Source of the DNA: Kaistia algarum
GTDB lineage: Bacteria; Pseudomonadota; Alphaproteobacteria; Rhizobiales; Kaistiaceae
DNA: 64,000 nucleotides
Direction of reading: 5' to 3'
Assembly (NCBI RefSeq): GCF_026343945.1
Contig: NZ_JAPKNJ010000001.1
Span: 1,426,001-1,490,000, forward strand
The notes beneath the pieces were generated by a model, which did not search any database, was not told the origin of the DNA, and worked only from the letters and a program-made list of their open reading frames with translations. Made by a program: the position numbers and the translations under genes. This document shows positions 33,046-42,000 of the stretch, one piece after another; the stretch's first letter is position 1; each line of letters begins with the position of its first letter.

Positions 33046-34188
33046 TCAATCCAGCGTCCGCCGGTATCGCAGCAGCGCGATCGCCGCGACGCCCAGCCAG
33101 AAGGCAACCAGGGGCCAGATTTCGCCTGTCAGTTCAGGGATGCCGCTGCCTTTCAGCATGATGCCGCGCACCGAGCGGATGTAGTGGGTGAGCGGCAGGA
33201 TCGAACCGATGACCTGCGCCCAGTCGGGCATGCCGCGGAACGGGAACATGAAGCCGGAAAGCAGGATCGAGGGCAGGAACCAGAAGAAGGTCATCTGCAT
33301 GGCCTGCATCTGCGTCTTGGCGATGGTCGAGAACGTGTAGCCCAGCGTCACATTCGCCGCGATGAACAGGAAGGTGATGGCCACCAGCAGGGCCATCGAC
33401 CCCATCATCGGCACGCGGAAGAGAACATTGGCGCAGAGGAGGATCACCGCGACCTGAAGGCAGCCGATGCCGATATAGGGCACGATCTTGCCGATCATGA
33501 TCTCGAGCGGCGTCGCCGGCATCGCCATCAGGTTTTCGAGCGTGCCGCGCTCGCGCTCGCGCGTCAGCGCCAGCGCCGTCATCAGGATGGTCGTCATGGT
33601 CAGGATCGTGCCGAGCAGGCCCGGCACGATATTGTAGGCCGTGATGCCTTCCGGATTGAATCGGCGATGCAGCACGAGATCGATCGGCGAGGCCGTGGGC
33701 GCCGTACCCGCCATCGGACCTTTCAGATAGACGGCGAGCGCCTTGTCGACGATCTGCGGCAGCGCGCCCAGCGCATTGGCCGAGGCGGAAGGGTCGGTCG
33801 CATCAGCCTCGACCAGGATCTGCGGACGGAAGCCGCGGACGAGGTCGCGTTCGAAATCCGGCGGGAATGAAATGACATAGGCGACGCCGCCGCTGCGCAT
33901 CATTTCGTCGGCTTCCGCCTCGCTGGCAAAGCCGGGGCGGATCGCGAAATAGCGCGAGCTGGCGAGGCCGGCCACGACCGAACGGATGGCGGGGCCGTTA
34001 TCGGCGGAGGTGATCACCGCCGGTAGCTGCTTCGGGTCGGTGTTGATCGCATAGCCGAACAGCACGAGCTGCAGCACCGGGATCACCAGGATCATCGCGA
34101 AGGTCAGGCGGTCGCGTCGGAGCTGGATGAATTCCTTGATCATCAGCGCCCCGATGCGCGCCGGCGAGAAACGGCCACCGCCGTTCAT
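33046..34188 (-). CDS. ABC-2 type exporter permease (YbhS/YhhJ-like)
   Basis: This 380-residue permease starts at the ATG at 34186-34188, overlapping the ATPase gene by four bases. It has one TM at the N-terminus (LTFAMILVIPVLQLVLFGYAINTD), a large periplasmic domain and five C-terminal TM segments, with the ABC-2 signature LTRERERGTLENLMAMPATPLEIMIGKI. RSGGVAYVISFPPDFERDLV lies in the periplasmic part. It is the single permease of this operon; YbhSR-type systems normally have two. The last residues (LLRYRRTLD) are the usual end. A homodimer would be needed to form the channel. Confidence 0.88.
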   Translation of the reverse strand: MNGGGRFSPARIGALMIKEFIQLRRDRLTFAMILVIPVLQLVLFGYAINTDPKQLPAVITSADNGPAIRSVVAGLASSRYFAIRPGFASEAEADEMMRSGGVAYVISFPPDFERDLVRGFRPQILVEADATDPSASANALGALPQIVDKALAVYLKGPMAGTAPTASPIDLVLHRRFNPEGITAYNIVPGLLGTILTMTTILMTALALTRERERGTLENLMAMPATPLEIMIGKIVPYIGIGCLQVAVILLCANVLFRVPMMGSMALLVAITFLFIAANVTLGYTFSTIAKTQMQAMQMTFFWFLPSILLSGFMFPFRGMPDWAQVIGSILPLTHYIRSVRGIMLKGSGIPELTGEIWPLVAFWLGVAAIALLRYRRTLD

Positions 34189-35147
34189 GAGGCACCGTCC
34201 TTCGATGCGCGATCCTCGATCTGCGCCTGCTGCATCAGGCGGATGAACACGTCTTCGAGACTGGTCTCGCCGCTTCGCGCCGTCGCTCCGCCGCCCGACT
34301 GCGCGACGACAGCATCGACGGCGCGGCGGAGGGCATCGGCGTTGGAGCCGACGACATGGAGCTCGTTGCCGAACGGGGCCACCTGCTCGACGCCATCCTG
34401 GTCCTTCAGCGCGTCGGCGAGCCTCAATGTGTCGCCGCCCGTGACGATCATGGTGGTCAGGTGCGAGGCGGCAATCACCTCCGGAACCGTGCCGCGCGCG
34501 ACCACCCTTCCATAGGCGATATAAATGATGCGGTGGCAGCGCTCGGCCTCGTCCATGTAGTGGGTCGAGACCAGGACGGTCAGGCCCTCGGCGGCGAGGC
34601 GATGGATCTCGTCCCAAAACTCGCGCCGGGCCTGCGGATCGACGCCCGCCGTGGGCTCGTCGAGCAACAGCAATTGCGGGCGATGCATTACCGAGGCGGC
34701 GAGCGCCAGGCGCTGTTTCCAGCCGCCGGATAGCGAGCCGGCAAGCTGGTTGCGGCGACGGGTGAGGCCAAGGCGATCCAGCGTCTCGGCCACCACCTCC
34801 CGCCGCGCTGGCAGATCGTAAATACGGGCGACGAAATCGAGATTTTCGCGGATGGTGAGATCGTCATAGAGCGAGAAGCGCTGCGTCATGTAGCCGACCT
34901 CGCGCTTGATCCGGGCCGAGTCGGTTCGGATGTCGAGGCCAAGGCAGGTGCCGCTGCCGGCATCGGGCCGGAGCAGACCGCAGATCATCCGGATCGTCGT
35001 CGTCTTGCCGGAGCCGTTCGGGCCGAGAAAGCCGACGATCTCACCGCGCCGAACCTCCAGCGCGACATCATCGACGACCTTGCGGCCGCCGAAACTCTTG
35101 GTGAGGCCCTCGATCGAGATTACCCGGTCCGAGGCCGTATCCGCCAC
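34185..35147 (-). CDS. ABC exporter ATP-binding protein (YbhF-like half)
   Basis: This 320-residue ATPase has Walker A GPNGSGKTT, signature LSGGWKQRLALAASV, Walker B LLLLDEPTAGVDP and switch STHYMDEAERC. It corresponds to one NBD; E. coli YbhF carries two fused NBDs. The C-terminal 90 residues (LRLADALKDQDGVEQVAPFGNELHV) form the DUF4162-like tail. It sits between the membrane-fusion gene (five-base gap) and the permease gene (overlap), indicating one exporter complex. Confidence 0.9.
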   Translation of the reverse strand: MADTASDRVISIEGLTKSFGGRKVVDDVALEVRRGEIVGFLGPNGSGKTTTIRMICGLLRPDAGSGTCLGLDIRTDSARIKREVGYMTQRFSLYDDLTIRENLDFVARIYDLPARREVVAETLDRLGLTRRRNQLAGSLSGGWKQRLALAASVMHRPQLLLLDEPTAGVDPQARREFWDEIHRLAAEGLTVLVSTHYMDEAERCHRIIYIAYGRVVARGTVPEVIAASHLTTMIVTGGDTLRLADALKDQDGVEQVAPFGNELHVVGSNADALRRAVDAVVAQSGGGATARSGETSLEDVFIRLMQQAQIEDRASKDGAS

Positions 35148-35152
35148 GGTCG

Positions 35153-36127
35153 CTACTCCGCCGCCAAGGTGACGTCGACCGGCTGACCGGGCTCCAGCGA
35201 CGCCGCCGCGCCCTCCGGCCGCGCCTCGACCCGGAAGACCAGCTTGGCGCGGCTCTGCGTCGAATAGATCACGGGCGGCGCGAATTCGGCCTCCGAGGCG
35301 ATGCTGGTGACAATCGCCGAAAGGCCCGCCGCGCAGCCATCGCAGGCGATGGCGACGCGCTCGCCCGGATGGACGGACGCGCGGTTTGGCTCGGGAACGA
35401 AGAAGATGATCTTGCGGCCGCTATCGGGCAGCAGCGAAACGACCGGCTGGCCGGCCGGGACCATCTCGCCAATGCGAAAATAGGTGTCGTCGATGCGCCC
35501 GGCGGCCGGGGCGGCTCGCTGCCGGCGCTCCAGCCGGATGCGGGCGACGTCGACGGCCGCCGTCAGCGCTGCGACATTCTCCTCCGCCGCGCGGATCGCG
35601 TCCGGCCGCGCCGGCAGTTCGGCGACGCTCCGGCTGTGCCTGGCGGCGTCGACCCGTGCCGTTGCCGTGTCCAGATCGGCCTTGGCCTGATCGAGCGCTG
35701 CGGTGGAGGAAACCGCCTTGTCGGTGAGAGTGAGGTTCCGGGCATAGGACTTTTTCGCGGCATCAAGCGTCGCCTCGGCCTCGGCGCGCTGCGCGTCGAG
35801 GACCAGGATTTCCTCCGCTCGCTTGCCGGTCTGGAGATCGGCAAGCTGTGCTTCGGCGGCCGATTTCTGCGCCTCTGCTTCGACCAAGGCGGCCTGTTCG
35901 TCGCGGTCGTCGAGGGCGAAAAGGACCGCGCCTGCCGGAATCGCCGCGCCCTTCACAACATCGAGGCGGACGAGCCGTCCGGCCGCTTCGGGGGCGATCC
36001 GGACGAACTCTCCTTCAACGTAGCCTTGCGCGCTCGGCAGCTTCGAGCCGGACGAGCAAGCGGCCACGAGGAGCGGCAGCGCCATCGCCGCGCAGCGCAC
36101 CAGCACCGCCGCGGCGAGCCGGCTCAT
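35153..36127 (-). CDS. HlyD-type membrane fusion lipoprotein (YbhG-like)
   Basis: This 324-residue protein has a lipoprotein-type signal: hydrophobic stretch ALPLLVAAC with a lipobox LVAAC near residue 22. GYVEGEFVRIAPEAAGRLVRLDVVKGAAIPAGAVLFALD is the first lipoyl half. A long helical hairpin coiled coil follows (about 75-185), then the second lipoyl half and beta-barrel (APAAGRIDDTYFRIGEMVPAGQPVVSLLP). It bridges the ABC exporter to an outer-membrane channel. Start overlaps the TetR stop by four bases (36124-36127). Confidence 0.88.
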   Translation of the reverse strand: MSRLAAAVLVRCAAMALPLLVAACSSGSKLPSAQGYVEGEFVRIAPEAAGRLVRLDVVKGAAIPAGAVLFALDDRDEQAALVEAEAQKSAAEAQLADLQTGKRAEEILVLDAQRAEAEATLDAAKKSYARNLTLTDKAVSSTAALDQAKADLDTATARVDAARHSRSVAELPARPDAIRAAEENVAALTAAVDVARIRLERRQRAAPAAGRIDDTYFRIGEMVPAGQPVVSLLPDSGRKIIFFVPEPNRASVHPGERVAIACDGCAAGLSAIVTSIASEAEFAPPVIYSTQSRAKLVFRVEARPEGAAASLEPGQPVDVTLAAE

Positions 36128-36864
36128 CCGGTGACGCCACCCGCGAGCGGAGTCCCGAGGATCCGGTCTATGTTCTCCGAGGCGATGCGCTTGATCATCG
36201 ACCTGTCGCTTGCTCCAAAGGCGCTCTTGGCCAGCAAGCGCAGGACGAGGGGCTGGGCAATGCAGAAGATCACGACCTCCCCCATCAGCATGAACGTCCG
36301 GATCGCCACGATCGGATCGTCGGCCTCCTGATCCAGCAGCAAGGCAATCAGACGATTCATGGTTCGGTGCGCCTGCGTCATGTAGGCGAAGGTGATGTCG
36401 AAGACCGGGGACGGCTCCATCTGCTCGCGCATGAGGAACCGACCCCAGAGCTCCGCTTCCTTGTCGCCGACCATCTTCTCGACATGGTCCTCCGTCAAGC
36501 GCTGGAGCCATTGCCGCGCCTCCGGCTTCTGCATATCGCCCGCATCGAGACGCGCATCGATGTCGACAAGCAGCGTTCCCGACCGCTTGCGCATCTGGGT
36601 GACGACGTGCTCCGCGACGGCGAGATGCAGAGCTTCCTTGCTGCCGAAATGATAGACGATCGCGGCGAGATTGGCATCGGCGCCGCGGGCGATCTCGCGC
36701 GTTGACGACCCTTCGAAGCCATAGCGTCCGAAGGCATCGAGCGCGGCCATGATCAGCCGCTCGCGCGTTTCCGCGCCCCTGTCCTGCTGAGCCCGGCGAT
36801 AATGGCGGGAGCCGCGAGGCACGCCGGCGACAGCGGGCGTGCCGAAGCTGTAATCGATTGACAT
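36124..36864 (-). CDS. TetR family regulator, CecR-like
   Basis: This 246-residue repressor has an N-terminal TetR HTH (ALDAFGRYGFEGSSTREIARGADANLAAIVYHFGSKEALHLAVAEHV) and a C-terminal CecR/DUF1956-like ligand domain. It is first in the operon TetR-HlyD-ATPase-permease, the same architecture as cecR-ybhGFSR of enterobacteria. A perfect palindrome lies 52 bases upstream (36917-36932), as expected for autoregulation. In E. coli the system responds to antibiotics such as cefoperazone and chloramphenicol; the ligand here is not known. Confidence 0.88.
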   Translation of the reverse strand: MSIDYSFGTPAVAGVPRGSRHYRRAQQDRGAETRERLIMAALDAFGRYGFEGSSTREIARGADANLAAIVYHFGSKEALHLAVAEHVVTQMRKRSGTLLVDIDARLDAGDMQKPEARQWLQRLTEDHVEKMVGDKEAELWGRFLMREQMEPSPVFDITFAYMTQAHRTMNRLIALLLDQEADDPIVAIRTFMLMGEVVIFCIAQPLVLRLLAKSAFGASDRSMIKRIASENIDRILGTPLAGGVTG

Positions 36865-36916
36865 GAGACCTCCATGATCCTGCCCCAGCCCTTCATGAAT
36901 CCTCAGGGCCCAATAG

Positions 36917-36932
36917 TCAATCGATCGATTGA
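36917..36932. promoter_or_regulatory. Perfect 16-base palindrome TCAATCGATCGATTGA, candidate TetR operator
   Basis: The site lies between the TetR gene and the divergent DUF4126 gene. On the minus strand a TTGACT -35-like box (36915-36920) overlaps its end. This position suits repression of the exporter operon and perhaps of the divergent genes. Confidence 0.6.
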
Positions 36933-37043
36933 ATTTTTTAATCGTTCCAGCCTATCGATTTTCTGCGACAGAATGGCGCATAGGCGCTTGTCATAGGTGC
37001 GCGCGCGTAAGACACTCGTCCCGGGCGAAACGGGGGCACGACC

Positions 37044-37502
37044 ATGATCTATCTTCTGGCGGTTCTGATCGGCATCATCGCGGGACTTCGGGCCATGACC
37101 GCTCCGGCGGCGGTGAGCTGGGGGGTTTTCCTGACCTGGTTCGCCGTTGGCGGCTGGGCCGGCTTCATGGGCCATTGGATTGCGGTTGCGGTGTTCACCG
37201 TTCTAGCCCTCGTCGAACTCGTCACCGATCAGTTGCCTTCGACGCCGAGCCGCAAGGTTCCGCCCCAGTTCGGCGCAAGGATCGTTTCCGGCGCCTTTTG
37301 CGGCGCGGTGATCGCCTCGGCCACGGGCTCGCTGATCGGCGGGCTGATCGCCGGCGCGATCGGAGCGGTGATCGGGACACTGGGCGGCGCGGATCTGCGC
37401 GGCCGCCTGGCAGCGTCCTTCGGCAGCGATCGGCCGGCCGCCCTCATCGAGGATGCGGTGGCGATTATCGGCGGCTTTGCGATCGTCGCTGCCGTCGCAT
37501 GA
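37044..37502 (+). CDS. DUF4126-like integral membrane protein
   Basis: This 152-residue protein has four to five hydrophobic segments (MIYLLAVLIGIIAGLRAMTA, VFLTWFAVGGWAGFM, IAVAVFTVLALVELVTDQL, GALIGG-type Gly-rich helices). LRAMTAPAAVSW and VTDQLPSTPSR are recognisable in DUF4126 proteins. Its stop overlaps the next gene by four bases (ATGA, 37499-37502), so it is coupled to the flavoprotein. Function unknown. Confidence 0.75.
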   Translation: MIYLLAVLIGIIAGLRAMTAPAAVSWGVFLTWFAVGGWAGFMGHWIAVAVFTVLALVELVTDQLPSTPSRKVPPQFGARIVSGAFCGAVIASATGSLIGGLIAGAIGAVIGTLGGADLRGRLAASFGSDRPAALIEDAVAIIGGFAIVAAVA

Positions 37503-38875
37503 CGAAGCGCTTCGATGCCATCATCATCGGCGCCGGTCAGGCCGGGCCGCCGCTGGCCGGACGCCTCTCCGCCGCCGGCATGAAGGTCGCCGTCGTCGAG
37601 CGCAAGCTCTTCGGCGGCACCTGCGTCAATACGGGCTGCACGCCGACCAAGACGCTGGTCGCCAGCGCCTATGCCGCCCACTTGGCTCGCCGCGCCGCCG
37701 ATTTCGGCGTCAGCGCCGGTCCCGTCACCATCGACATGAAGAAGGTGATGGCCCGCAAGGACGAAATCGTCGGCAAATCGCGCCACGGCATCGAGGACTG
37801 GCTTGGCGGCATGGAGGGCTGCACGGTCTTTCGCGGCCATGCGATGTTCGAATCGCCCACCACGGTCCGCGTCGGCGACGATGTCCTCGAAGCGCCGCGC
37901 ATCTTCCTGAATGTTGGCGGCCGCGCCTCCGTCCCGCCGATGCCGGGGATCGACAAGGTCAAGGTGCTGACCAATACGACGCTGCTCGAGCTGGAGGAGC
38001 TTCCCAGCCATCTCGTCGTCGTCGGCGGCAGCTATATCGGGCTCGAATTCGGCCAGATGTTCGCCCGCTTCGGCTCGAAGGTGACCATCGTCGAGAAGGG
38101 GCCGCGCCTGGTCGGCCGCGAGGACGAGGACGTCTCGAAAGCGGTGGAGGATATCCTTACCGGCGAGGGCATCGCGCTGCGCCTCAATGCCGAGTGCATC
38201 CATTTCTCGCCTCATGCGGACGGGATTGCGGTCGGCGTAGACTGCACGTCCGGTGACCGCGAGGTCGTCGGCTCGCATGTGCTGCTCGCCGTCGGCAGGC
38301 GGCCGAACACTGACGATCTGGGGCTCGACAAGGCCGGCGTCACGGTAGATGCGCGCGGTTTCATCGTCGTCGACGATGAGCTCCGCACCAATGTTCCCGG
38401 CATCTGGGCAATGGGCGACTGCAATGGCCGCGGCGCCTTTACCCATACCTCCTATAACGATTTCGAAATCGTGGCGGCCAATCTCCTGGACGACGATCCG
38501 CGCTGCGTCAGCGACCGTACCGAATGCTACGCGCTCTATATCGATCCGCCCCTGGGCCGCGTCGGCATGACCGAAAAGGCCGTTCGCGCCTCCGGCCGCA
38601 AGGCGTTGATCGGAACGCGGCCGATGAGCCGTGTCTCGCGCGCCACCGAAAAGGGCGACACGCGGGGCTTCATCAAGATTCTGGTCGATGCGGAATCACA
38701 CCAGTTCCTGGGCGCCTCGATCCTCGGCATTGGCGGCGACGAGGTGGTGCACGGCATTCTCGACCTGATCTATGCCAAAGCACCGTCCACGGTGCTGCAG
38801 CGCTCGGTCGCGATCCATCCAAATGTCTCGGAACTGCTGCCGACCGTCGTCGGCGAGCTTCGGCCGCTGACGTGA
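37499..38875 (+). CDS. Pyridine nucleotide-disulfide oxidoreductase, mercuric-reductase-like
   Basis: This 458-residue class I flavoprotein has FAD motif FDAIIIGAGQAGPPLAGRLS, the redox-active pair C42-VNTG-C47 in GGTCVNTGCTPTKT, the NAD(P) motif VVVGGSYIGLEFGQMFARFG, the second FAD motif GIWAMGDCNGRGAFTHTSY and the C-terminal HPNVSELLPTVVGEL dimer motif. It lacks the HMA domain and C-terminal Cys pair of MerA. Such proteins are often labelled mercuric reductase, but the substrate is unknown. Coupled to the DUF4126 gene by overlap. Confidence 0.85.
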   Translation: MTKRFDAIIIGAGQAGPPLAGRLSAAGMKVAVVERKLFGGTCVNTGCTPTKTLVASAYAAHLARRAADFGVSAGPVTIDMKKVMARKDEIVGKSRHGIEDWLGGMEGCTVFRGHAMFESPTTVRVGDDVLEAPRIFLNVGGRASVPPMPGIDKVKVLTNTTLLELEELPSHLVVVGGSYIGLEFGQMFARFGSKVTIVEKGPRLVGREDEDVSKAVEDILTGEGIALRLNAECIHFSPHADGIAVGVDCTSGDREVVGSHVLLAVGRRPNTDDLGLDKAGVTVDARGFIVVDDELRTNVPGIWAMGDCNGRGAFTHTSYNDFEIVAANLLDDDPRCVSDRTECYALYIDPPLGRVGMTEKAVRASGRKALIGTRPMSRVSRATEKGDTRGFIKILVDAESHQFLGASILGIGGDEVVHGILDLIYAKAPSTVLQRSVAIHPNVSELLPTVVGELRPLT

Positions 38876-38891
38876 GCCGCGGTGAGGGAAC

Positions 38892-38911
38892 GCTGTGACG
38901 ACCATCACAGC
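38892..38911. promoter_or_regulatory. Perfect inverted repeat with CRP-type core TGTGA-N6-TCACA
   Basis: The sequence GCTGTGA-N6-TCACAGC has two perfect 7-base arms. It lies 17 bases after the flavoprotein stop and 141 bases before the alpha-2-macroglobulin start. It matches the CRP core consensus; it could instead act as a weak transcript hairpin. Downstream 38925-38955 is AT-rich and promoter-like. Confidence 0.45.
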
Positions 38912-39051
38912 ATTCCGAAGCTTCAAAAATTATCCAATATTTCAATATACTTAGCTGGCGATCCCGACCCGGGCCGCGGCTTTACCTGCCGACCGGCCGG
39001 ACGTAGACTGCGCGCCTCGGAAAAGGTGGCGTTTCGTCACGGGAGAGAATC

Positions 39052-42000
39052 ATGCGTCGCAAAGGTTTGCTCGCCAGCCTCGCGCTCGGCCTCGCCATCG
39101 CGTTTGCGGGGCTCGCGGGTCCAGCGGAGGCCGCCGGACAGCGCAGCGTGATCACCAGCCGCGACGCCGACTATGCCGGCTTCGACTACCAGACCGTGAA
39201 GGACGTCGACCAGAAGGCCTGCGCTAGCGCCTGTCTTGCCGACAATACCTGCCATGCCTTCACCTATAATGTGAAGGCGCGCTGGTGCTTCCTGAAGAGC
39301 GATTTCGGCGCCTTGTCCGTATCGGCCGGCGCCATGGCCGGCCGCGTCATCACGCTAAAGCCCTTCGACAAGACGCTGGAGCAGAAGCGCACGGATGAAC
39401 TCGCTTACCTCGGCCCGAGCCCGTTCGACGATGCAAGGCGCCAGGTCGGCAGCCTCGCCACCGACTATCCGACCGACGGCATGAGCTATTCCGCCATCCG
39501 CGCGGAGATCCAGCAGGCCCGCAAGGACGGCAAGATCGGCGCCGCCTCGCGCGCCCTCGGCGCCCTGCTCGGCATCGCGCCGGAAGACCCGGCCGACTGG
39601 CGCGATTTCGCCGACCTCCTGCTTCAGGTCCCGCCAGCCAATGACAATGAGAGGCAGATCTTCCCCGCCGCTGCCACGTCCGCGGCGATCAATTCCTACC
39701 TGCGCACCGAGGGCGTTCGCGACCAGGCGGTGACGCTCGGCCTGCTCGGCCATGCGCTGGAACGGCGCGATATGTGGAAGGAAGCGATCAAGACCTATCG
39801 CCTCGCCCTCACCTATCGCGACGATGCCGATATCCGCGCGGCGCTCGATAAGGCGGTGACGCAACACGGCTTCCGCGTCGTCTCCAATACGGTCGATGCC
39901 GATTCGGAATCGCCGCGCATGTGCGTCGTCTTCTCCGACCCGCTGCCGGTATCCGATCCGAAGCTGACCGATTTCGTTGTCGTCGAAGGCGGCACCGGCT
40001 TTGCCGTCGAGCCGCAGGACAATCAGATCTGCGTCGACGGGCTGAAGCATGGCAGCCGCTACACGATGCGCATCCGCGCCGGACTGCCCTCTGCCGATGG
40101 CGAGACGCTGGCCCAGAGCGCGGAAGTCTCCAGCTATGTCCGCGACCGCGCGCCGTGGGTCGGCTTTGCCGGCAATGCCTATGTGTTGCCTGCCGGACAG
40201 GGCGCCTCGATCCCGATCGATACCGTCAATACTGCCCTTGTCCAGGCCGAGGTCTACCGGATCGGCGACCGCTCGGTGGCGATCGCTGTGCGCGACGGCA
40301 ATTTCCTGCGCCAGCTCGACACCTATAGTGCCGGCCAGATCGCCAGCCAGTCCGGACAGTCGATCTGGAAGGGAGAGATCGAGGTCGCCGGCAAGCCGAA
40401 CGAGCTGGTGACGACGGCCATCCCGATCGGCGACGCGCTGAAGAAGGTCGAGCCCGGCGTCTATGTCATCACCGCGCAGGTCAAGACCGCCACGAACGAC
40501 TACTACGGTGACCTCGCCACGCAGTGGTTCATCGTCTCCGACCTCGGCATTTCGGCGCTCTCCGGCGATGACGGCATCCATGCCGTGATCCGCTCGCTCG
40601 GCAGCGCCGAGGCGCTGGCCGGCGTCAAGATCAAGCTCGTCGCCACCAATGACGAGGTGCTCGGCGAAGCGAAGACCAACGCAGACGGCTATGTCCATTT
40701 CGAGCCGGGCCTCGCACGCGGCGAGGGCGGCATGGCGCCGCAATTGCTCGTCGCCGAGACCGAAGGCGGCGACTATGCCTTTCTCGATCTGAAGAAGACC
40801 GCCTTCGACTTGACCGATCGCGGGGTCGACGGCCGTCCTTCACCCGGCAAGCTCGACACGTTCCTGACGACGGAACGCGGTATCTATCGTCCCGGCGAGA
40901 CCGTGCACCTGACGGCGCTGCTGCGCGATTCGCAGGCGAAGGCCGTTACGGGCCTGCCGCTGACGCTGGTCGTCGACCGACCGGACGGCGTCGAGCATCT
41001 GCGCGTCAAACTGACCGACCAAGGCGCTGGCGGCTATTCCTATGACATGCGCGTGCCGGATGGGGCCCAGCGCGGCGCCTGGCGTTTTGCGCTCTATGCC
41101 GATCCGGATGGGAGCGCGCTTACCGAAGTCTCGACTTTGGTCGATGATTTCGAGCCGGAGCGCGTGGCCTTCGAACTGTCCACAAGCGTGACGCGGCTGA
41201 CCTCCGGCCAGACATTCCCGATCGATCTGACGGCCAAATATCTCTATGGCGCCAAAGCGATCGGCCTCGGCGTCAATGGCGAAATCATCGCGACGCCGAC
41301 CGACACGATGAAGGAATATCCGGGCTACAGCTTCGGACTCACCGACGATCCGGTCGAGACCGTGCGCGATTCGCTCGGCGGGGTCGCCATTACCGATGAT
41401 GACGGCCGCGCCACCCTTGAGGCGACGGTGCCGGAATTGCCAGCGACGACCAAGCTTTTCGACGCCGAGATCGTCGTGCGCGTCACCGACACCAATGGCC
41501 GCGCCGTCGAGCGGCGGCTGAACCTGCCGGCCAATGCCGGCGGGCCGCATCTCGGCATCCAGGCGAAGTTTGACGACGGCGGCGTCCCGGAAGGCTCGAA
41601 TGCGCAATTCGACCTGATCGCGGTCGGATCGGAGGGCCAGCGCATCGAGGCGAAGGGCGTCACCTGGACGATCGAGAGGCTCGAAACCAATTACCAGTGG
41701 TATCGTCGCGATGGTGCTTGGAAATATGAACCGATCACGACCGCGAGCCGCGTCGCCAATGGCACGGTGGATATCGGCACCGACAAGTCCGTTCCGGTCG
41801 AGGCCAAGGTCGATTGGGGGCATTATCGCCTGACCGTGGCGCTGGCGGGCGAGACCGAGACCTCATCGAGCGTCGAGTTCGATGGCGGCTGGTATGTCGA
41901 CGCCTCAGCGAAATCCGAGACGCCGGACATGCTCGCCGTGTCGCTCGACAAGCCGGGATATAAGGTTGGCGAGACGGCCAAGTTCCGCCTCGATCCTCGC

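Noticed and set aside
37499..38875. True mercuric reductase (merA)
   Set aside because: The HMA domain and C-terminal vicinal cysteines are missing and no other mer genes are nearby; only the general flavoprotein family is supported.
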